Shown here in pieces: positions 41,001-64,000 of a stretch of 64,000 nt of DNA. The stretch covers positions 84,501-148,500 of the forward strand of contig RPFO01000418.1 in the NCBI GenBank assembly GCA_009746045.1. Direction: 5' to 3'. This stretch comes from Mesostigma viride (lineage: Eukaryota; Streptophyta; Mesostigmatophyceae; Mesostigmatales; Mesostigmataceae). The position numbers and the translations under genes are program-made. Below the pieces are notes generated by a model. It saw nothing but the letters and a program-made list of their open reading frames with translations. It searched no databases and was not told the origin of the DNA. How positions within the stretch are numbered: position 1 is the first letter of the stretch; every line of letters begins with the position of its first letter.

Positions 41001-44000
41001 TGCACACCCGTTCCCTGTTCCCATTCTCCAAGTTTCATGCCTCATCCCTCCCCTGGCAGGGCCTCCTGCAGGTGCGCGGGCATGTTGCCATCCTAGTTCA
41101 GGTCATAGACGCTCACACAAGCGTGGCTGGTCACGCGGGGCACGCAAGCAAGGGAGATGTGGAAACCAAACCAGAAATAGAAGGGGATGATAGCACCATC
41201 GTTGTTACCTGAGAACACGGCTTGCCAAGTTCATCGCCAATAAAAACATCATGGACAGACTTTTCGGGCACACCCAGCATCGTTCAAGGATAAATCCACC
41301 AGTCTATCGATTGCTCACTGCACAGAGCCACATCCCTGCCATGGCACGGTGTCATGCTGTACTTTGCTGACCTGCTAGGGGGAGGCAAACAAACAAGGCT
41401 GTTCCCAAGTGCGCTGGGAACAACAGATACAGTAGCAAAGACTTTTTCCATTAGTGTTTTGTAATGGCGACTCACCTCGTGTTCAAGGATGCGGATGCGG
41501 GCAGCCCCTGCCTCGTATTTCCCCTTGAATGTCGCAACCTCCAGCCGGGCAGACTGGAGAACGTGGGCAAAAATACACGAGCAGGGGGGGTCAGCGCGAT
41601 GGGTGGCCATGAGTGCCTGCGCCGGGTCATGACAAGCCATGGGTTGGGCACTTTATGGCACAAGCCAACTGGAACTCTGCATCGCAACAAGCGCGGGCCC
41701 AGCGCGAGCACAAGGAGAGCCTGGGCCACAAGCAGGCAGGAGGAGGCATTTTCGCCCCCAAGAACTTAGCTTTGGGGGGAGAAAAGGGGGAAGCCGAGGG
41801 GCGCCTGGGATGTGGGATGGGGTGGGAGTATACCAACTGTGGTATCTTGGCACTTCTATTGAATAACAGTTATTATCACTAAGATCCCAAGAAGACCAGC
41901 ATTTGATTGAAACAATAAGTCGAGCCCAGCCACAAAAGCAACAGTTACAGTGGCCTCAAGGTTTCTCGGTCCACACGCGGAAGCAAGAAGCTCCAGGGTG
42001 GGAGGGAGGGAAAGAAACGTGGATCACTGCCTGGCTAGCGTGCTTAAGGCATGGTCTGCCGACACACAAGCTGACATCATCCGATATTAACTAACACGGG
42101 CATGCGTCATGCACAGGCCTGAACAGTGCTGAAAACGCCACCAAAAACAGCTTGGCCACGCACCCCCAGGATCGTGCACGAATCGTACAGATAGTCGTGA
42201 AGGGTCCTTAGGAACTAACAAGCAGAAATCTCGCCCATCGACCCTTTGGGTCGGTCCGAGTTTACTATACAATAATTAATCACAACTTACTTAAGGCACT
42301 CAGTCAAAGATTTTTAGGCAACCAGCCGACCCTACAGGCCCCTAGCATCACAGCAGGTGCACTGCAAACCGAATGAGTACGAGTCTTTGTAAGCAAGTCG
42401 TATATAGTCTACTGTTAATTTTTCGGACCACTCAGCAATAGTTACCGACCCTTACGAACAACCGGGTCCTTCAAGGAGAATTAGAGGAGCTTGAAACCCT
42501 TTTTTGTAAAGAAAGGATTAGTAAGCCCATGTTGCAGGCAGCCTTCCACATCGCAGGCAAAGGCATAGCAGCCCTATCTTTCCTGCATGCATCCTATATA
42601 CTAATTTCGCAATGTAGTAGTCATCCCGCACTATACAGGGCATTGCGGAGTACCCCGCCAATCCAAAAGAACCGGAATCACTTACCACCAATCCGCGCGA
42701 AGCGCCCAGCGAGCGAGCGAAGCGAGCGAGCACCGTACGGCGAGCGAGCGAAGCGAGCGAGCACCGTACTGCGCACCAATCTGCGGGCAGCGGGCAGCGG
42801 GCAGCGCGCAGCGGGCAGCGGGCAGCGGGCAGCGGGCAGCGGGCAGCGGGCAGCGGGCAGCGGGCAGCGGGCAGCGGGCTGCGGGCTGCGGGCAGCGGGC
42901 AGCGGGCAGCGGGGCGAAGTACTGCCAAAAAAAGGGACCCTGTTTTGGGCTGGGCGAAGCCAGCGGGTGCCACTAGTTATAAAACTAGTTTCAGAAAACC
43001 GAAACCGAAACCGAAACCGAAACCGAAACCGAAACGGAAACCGAAACCGAATCCGAAACCGAATCCGAAACCGAAACCGAAACCGAAACCGAAACCGAAA
43101 CCGAAACCGAAACCGAAACCGAAACCGAAACCGAAACCGAAACCGAAACCGAAACCGAAACCGAAACGGAAACGGAAACGGAAACGGAAACCGAAACCGA
43201 AACTGGCATAGCAAGAGTCTAGACATACATACAGTCGTCAGTTTTCGCTGAAGTGCCTGCTATGTAGGCTCCCCAGTGCGCAGGGGCAGCTAGTGTGCGT
43301 CGCAGGAAATGGCTGGCTTGCACAGAATGTCCCTGGGCGCCTCACCAAGCAGATGCCAGGAGCACAAAGCTTCTGAATAGGACGTCTTTAAGACAACTAG
43401 ATGATTATACAATGAGACGCTTATGCAGCGGGTGCAGCAAGCAATCATACCTGAAGCTCTTCCTTGGTCACCTCAAACTCCTTTCGCCGGTCCCTCTCTT
43501 GCCGCTCCAGGTTGGACCGGTGGCGGTCGTCAAAGGAGGGGGAGCCCGACTCCTCTGCGCCGGATGCAGTGCCGCTCCCCCCCCCTGCTTTTAGCTGCCG
43601 CTGGAGCTCCTTTATCTTGTCTTTAAGCAAGCTAATTTGCTGCGCACGCCCGCGCCAGTCCCCATCGTCCGCTAGTATCTGGAGCAAAAAACAAATTAAT
43701 ACGGCCCTGATTTGGGTTGAAGGGGAGTTAGGGGAAGAAACCATGCCTTTAGAAATAGGGAGAAGGCACCAGTACAAGACATAGGTATAAGGCACGACAT
43801 GTTTCCAGGACGTGCCCACTCAGAAAGCCTCCACCCGCCTTCACCTCTCTCTGGACAGGCAGAAAGTGCTATTCATTACGGACAGCAGTGCTTGTCAATG
43901 GGCTGGGCATAGCAAAAAATTTGCAAGGGCTGCATGGCATCAACTTGGGAAAAGCAATGCCGGGCTTGTCACGCCAGATCCCTTGCATGACTTAGGCTGT

Positions 44001-47000
44001 TGGCGTGCAAAAGGCGCCAAGCATGCTACACCATTTGGTTGTTTGAACTACCTCTGCGCAAAGGAAAGCGGGACTATGGGGGAAACAGCATGTGCGAATG
44101 ATAGGGATGGGCGGCAGGGCTGGCACCCGGCACAGGTACTACCCATCGCCTCGGATAACGGTACAGGTCACGTCACACATGCGTAAAAATACCAAAAAGT
44201 GTCACCTAGGTACCTGATCGAGTACTTCGTGGCTAAAACAGTTACTGGCCAAAACTAGACACATTGTTGCACTTGAGAGCCTCATATTATAGCTATTCAT
44301 CTTCCGCGCTTCACTTGTGTTGCCCAACTCACATCCACAACTTCTCGATCTCAATCAATTACGTAATACTTCTGAAAATTATACACAAATACATGAACAG
44401 GCCGACATGACGCAGCAGTGGCGCATTTCATCATTGGTGACTTAAGCTATGGAGACAAGGGTATGCTGCACTGCTGACCTCACATTTGATGGCACCCATG
44501 AGTCGTCGTTAATTAATACATGTGGATGGGCGGAGGAAGCGCAGCAGCCTCACCTTGGATAGCACGGCGTCCTCCCCCACCTCCCGCAGCAGCGCGCGCA
44601 TGAGCTTGGCGTTCTCCTGCTTGAGTGTGGTGGCGGCACTCTGCGCGTCCATCACGCGCGCCGTCACCTGCAGGGAGTGGCCCAGGGGGCGGCGGTGCGA
44701 GACGGAACGGGCAATCGCGGGTGCGCACAGCACAGGAGGGGATGTGAGCTGGCTGGTGATCCGCCGGGTGACGGGTGGACCAGGCAATCACGTGAATTGC
44801 AGGAGCAGCACTAAACGAGCACTAAACGAGCGCTAAACGAGCACTGAGCATTGTCAAAACATGCAAACTCAATAAACAAAGAGGAAGTCATAGAAAACAA
44901 ACTATCATCACAACGGTTGCTAAAGAGCGGGCGTGTGCGTGACCAAAAGTATTGCAACGCCATATCAAGATATCAACTGAACACCACGGACTCATGAAGC
45001 CATTCCACCACCAGACTGCCGTTGCAGACATCTGATTCCCAACCCCACCCTCACGAACTAGCCAGAAATATTGCCACTTCATGCCCTTTAGGGTAGAGCC
45101 ACAGTGGCCACATAATCATGACACCGCCACCACATAACCACCATCCCTACCTGGGTGTACTTCTCCCGCCAGTCATTGGCCGTCTTGCGCGCCGCCTGCA
45201 GCTGTGCGGTCAGTGAGTTGGGGTCCACATCCACTGCTGGGGCCCCTGCACCGTCCCCAGCCGCTCCCCCGCGCTTTTGATCATCGCTGGTAGGCTGGAG
45301 TGGGTTGTAAGCATGGGAGGAAGGCACAGCAGAATGGCATCGATCCACTGGCAGCTGGTCGATTCCTATCCTGCGCCACTTGTACATGCTCACATGTGTG
45401 CTTTTACTTGGGCGCTATAAAGCTTTCCTCAGTGCACACGTGTTTTGTGCACTTCGGCGCGGTCCCACGAGCACAAGTTGTTTTTTTGCTTATCTCTCTC
45501 TGCATGCTTTTGCGCGAGAAGGACAGAAGGCCATTTGTGTGTGAAGTGCATGCGCCTGCAACTGTCTCACAAGCGATAGGGCAACGGTGGGGTTGAGAGG
45601 CGGGGGGGTGGGGGCAGCAGGAGGGGACCATCATGACGGGCAGTTCCTCACAACAGTCAAGTTCCAGTTACGATTACGTGTATGCCTTAACTGATTAGGA
45701 AACCAGCAGGTAGCAATGCCAGCACCAAGCTCACCGCCTTCTGCAGCGCCGCCAGTTCTGCCTGCAGCTTGTTTGCCTTGGTGCGCTCCTTCTCAAACGC
45801 CAAGTTGAGCGCACGGTTCTACAGGAGCGTGGGGGTATGCAAACCAGTGCAGTGGCACTTGGTCAGCGTGGCATGCCATACTTAGTCAATAGGGGGCATG
45901 CCCCAAAGTCGAGAATGTGGCCAAAGACTGGGTAAGTGATCATGGGAACATCGAGGTGTGTTGTACCGCGGTCAATAATCCAACTAAGGTTAAACTGAAA
46001 ATGGGTAGAACCATAACCAATCCTTCTCAGGCATCGGACGCGCAGTAATATAGGAGCAGCATTCCCAGCAAAACTTGACATACTTTAAACATTCACCCAT
46101 ACAAACAAAGTTGCCAAACTCCACAGCTGCTTGGCATGTCTAAGCATCAAAGTATCGAGCTCCGGTAAGTAAATACTATGACTTCATACTTCATATAGCC
46201 TTCAATGGGAAGCAGTCACTACGAAATCTCCTCAACTCCTGGAGAAGCCGCGGTATCTGGGGCGGCGTACTAGGGCGGCATCCCCGCACCAAAGGTAATA
46301 AAAATCAATCAGGCAATGTGCTGCGATCGCAGAAGGATGATAAAAATAGAACAAGTCCTGCCAGTGGCTGAATAATAAAATCATAAAATAATAATTGAAT
46401 AGTAAAATAATACAATATTAAAAATAAATAACAAAAAAAAGAAGATTAGTCGCTCGCTACCAGATCATAGGCATGCAGAACAGCATGCCTATGCAGGGAT
46501 AACCACATGCAGGGATGAGCGTTCTCAAACCTGGACACCACAACTCGCACCCCCCCCATTCACTGTTTTGCCCCTCCAAACAGGGTGATCAAGGTGAATC
46601 CCTCTTTTACGAAAAGAAGTATTGCCTTTCCTGGGCATTACTTGATTCCATCTTGGGAAGTCAAACCCTTGTACTAATAAAAAATGCGCCCAGAACTGGT
46701 CTGATCCCAACGTATAGAATTAACAAGATTGTTTCTCATCTTGAAGCATCGTCCTACCTTCTTGGATAGTTCCAAAATCTTCTGGTTGAGTGCGTCGCCA
46801 CTGTATGGGTCACCTGACATTGCCGTATCCAGAAGTTGCCTGTGAGTGGAGCACGCCAGGTGGCATCCATACATCAAGCACGGTGAGACGCACGTTCGCG
46901 TGCTGCCAGGCACAATCACATATCCCCGGCAGTACTGGGTGGAGAAGATAGTACTGGATGTTCAATGAGAGGATGCCGGGCGGTACCCATGCATGCACAA

Positions 47001-48338
47001 TCAGGGCAGAAACCTGCATAACTCCATGCCATCTGGACACATGATACATGTAAATTAGATTCACTAAATAACCTTGACACACCATGCGGCCAGGGAAACA
47101 AGCCGCTCCTGGCAGAGGCAGCACTCTGGCAACCAGCACACTACCGGGCTCCCAGACGCTGCTTTCTACCTAGCCTTGTCAAATGTTTAACACCAATTTC
47201 TTGCAAGGGCAAGACAAAGCGATATCAATTACCGAAGTGTTGACAGCTCCTTTTCCTTTTCATCAAGTGCTGACGCGAGCTCTGCATTTTGCTCCTCGAG
47301 TTGCCGCACCTAGCAGTGCAAGGCAGGGAGTGCGATGAACACGTGAGCGCAAGCAGCATGAGCAGCACACAATACAGAGCTCAGGAAAGCAAGCAAGCTA
47401 GCATGCACAGCAAAGATACTGCGAGCCATTGCTTCCCGTCCATGCAATCCATAAAGCGAGGCAAGTAGTAGTGCTGGATTTGTGGCATGCCGGATCCCTT
47501 ACGTGGCATAAACGGGCTGTCCATGGAAAAGAGCGAGCAAGGAGCCACACACCTGCTTGAGCTAGTGGCATCCAATGGGGGATGAAACGAAGGCAACAAG
47601 CACAGGAGTAAAACTAAACATTCGGGATTCAACCCCCTATGGGGGTTGCCTTGCAAAGCGGTAATAGGAACAGATAGCCGGGGGGCACCAGGATGAAAAT
47701 TGAAGCCATGCAAGATAGCGGATAACCCTCCTTGTGGAAAACCCTAAAGCGCTTTTGAACTTCTGCGCAACAGGTCCACCTTGCCTCTAGAGCCTTTGTT
47801 GGAAGTACGTAGCAGATAAAGCATCACAGCGCCATGGTTTTCAGCTCACGATAATGGAATAGTTCTAGCAAAGCCCCTTCAAGTAGCCGGTGAATGCAAA
47901 AAACTCTGGCTTCAATCAGACTGAACTCCGTTGGGGAGGTACCTGCCCAAGTGCATCCCAGTTGAACTCCCCTCCTCCAAAGCCCTCAGCTCCTTCCTGT
48001 AAGGCAGCAGAGAGCCGATTACGGCACAGGGAATTCTCACCATTAGCAGGCAGCAGGACGTGAAAAGGCAGAAAACTAACGCCTGACGGCTACCAGGCTA
48101 TACCATGAGGGGTCGCAACACTAATCAAATATTGTAATTACTCTCTCCTGATGGCCACCGCAGCATTAGGAGGGCCATGGTAGAAAACGGGGCTGCAACC
48201 TCCATGCGTCTCCCACAACAGCTAAGCCCGGGGCGGCTGTGACCATGCCACATAATAGGAAAATTTCACTTTTTATCTCTCAAATGAGTTTCGTGAAGGC
48301 AATCAGTAACTTACCGCGGTTGGACTCGCACCGTCCAT
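38028..48338 (-). CDS. CCDC13: CCDC13-like coiled-coil protein (ciliary/centriolar)
   Basis: Fourteen exons in transcription order: 48338-48315, 47996-47943, 47309-47233, 46839-46758, 45818-45735, 45294-45151, 44667-44554, 43678-43451, 41553-41476, 40658-40551, 40137-39985, 39203-39155, 38588-38472 and 38098-38028 (stop TAA). All frames join, giving 460 residues. Matches to animal CCDC13 in order: NQKILELSKKNRAL, LLREVGEDAVLSK with DGDWRGRAQQISLLKDKI, a FKGKYEAGAARIRILEHEV-SLKEKLQTL helix with DDKLVDALRKELDNL, and a C-terminal ALEVETQRLEELVQLLKDRL with LQQHLEQE. Almost all of it is predicted heptad coiled coil, with Gly/Ser- and Pro-rich linkers at about 229-245 and 333-360. CCDC13 is a centriolar-satellite protein needed for ciliogenesis in animals, which implies a flagellated organism. 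The intron after 39985 uses a GC donor. The protein is shorter than the animal one (about 715), so a small exon may have been missed. Confidence 0.78.
42699..42760. repeat. GCGAGCGA-type repeat, two 40-bp copies
   Basis: GAGCGAGCGAAGCGAGCGAG followed by CACCGTAC occurs twice in tandem in the CCDC13 intron between exons 43451 and 41553. Confidence 0.8.
42783..42915. repeat. (GGGCAGC)n heptanucleotide repeat
   Basis: About 18 copies of GGGCAGC with GCGCAGC and GGGCTGC variants, in a CCDC13 intron. Confidence 0.93.
42997..43203. repeat. (CCGAAA)n hexanucleotide repeat
   Basis: About 34 copies of CCGAAA with CGGAAA and CCGAAT variants, in the same CCDC13 intron as the heptamer array. It is not a telomere repeat (green-plant telomeres are TTTAGGG or TTTTAGGG). 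Confidence 0.93.
46366..46450. other. Very A/T-rich segment in a CCDC13 intron
   Basis: About 85 bp almost only A and T (AATAATAAAATCATAAAATA and similar), followed by an inverted pair around CAGCATGCCTATG / CATAGGCATGC at 46469-46497. No gene signal. Confidence 0.6.

Positions 48339-64000
<15,662 letters not shown>

Noticed and set aside
41284-42272. Separate small genes in the CCDC13 introns
   Set aside because: The frames lack domains and codon bias; only the 41476-41553 exon aligns with the CCDC13 family.
42997-43203. Interstitial telomere repeat
   Set aside because: The unit is CCGAAA, not TTTAGGG/TTTTAGGG or another known telomere unit, and it sits inside an intron.

Overview
The window is nuclear DNA from a eukaryote, most likely a flagellated chlorophyte green alga. 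Identification is by protein content, not by database search. The genes are dense in spliceosomal introns with C/T-rich acceptors, and about 31 of 40 introns fall in phase 0. The TMEM135 homologue has the plant-type half order, and a CCDC13-like ciliary/centriolar gene is present. The mobile DNA (L1-like ORF1, APE- and RLE-type LINEs, a hAT element) also fits a green alga, but the exact lineage is an inference.

Layout of genes. (1) 803-4918 (+): last six visible exons of the cytosolic phenylalanyl-tRNA synthetase beta subunit. (2) 13888-23884 (-): an eight-exon TMEM135-like membrane protein. (3) 24611-26276 (+): a three-exon mitochondrial ribosomal protein bS6m, divergent from TMEM135. (4) 38028-48338 (-): a fourteen-exon CCDC13-like coiled-coil protein. 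(5) 49251 to the window end (+): a DDX52/Rok1-type DEAD-box RNA helicase, divergent from CCDC13, with its last exons beyond the window.

Mobile DNA lies in two clusters, 6040-13887 and about 26960-37870. Each sits between the 3' ends of convergent genes, while the two divergent promoter regions (726 and 912 bp) carry no recognisable element. The clusters hold (a) an ORF1-only, HAL1-like LINE family; (b) frameshifted APE/RT LINE copies; (c) two 5'-truncated LINE insertions carrying an RLE-like nuclease domain, with perfect 13- and 14-bp target-site duplications; (d) a 1615-bp hAT-type DNA transposon inside an ORF1 copy, with an 8-bp duplication; and (e) short SINE-like elements. Families (a), (b) and (e) share a small 3' stem-loop, CTCC-CAAC-GGAG, next to (TTAA)n tails. 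Several copies are joined tail to tail at these tracts. This looks like a self-nesting LINE/SINE partnership and is the most interesting system here.

The genes look ordinary, but their introns are filled with micro- and minisatellites: (GCCGCT)n, (GGCT)n, (CCCT)n, a 20-bp unit of about 1.07 kb, an 18-bp unit of about 0.88 kb, a 9-bp unit of about 0.43 kb and others. Many long open frames in the window are only these repeats read through. No rRNA, CRISPR array or convincing functional tRNA gene was seen.
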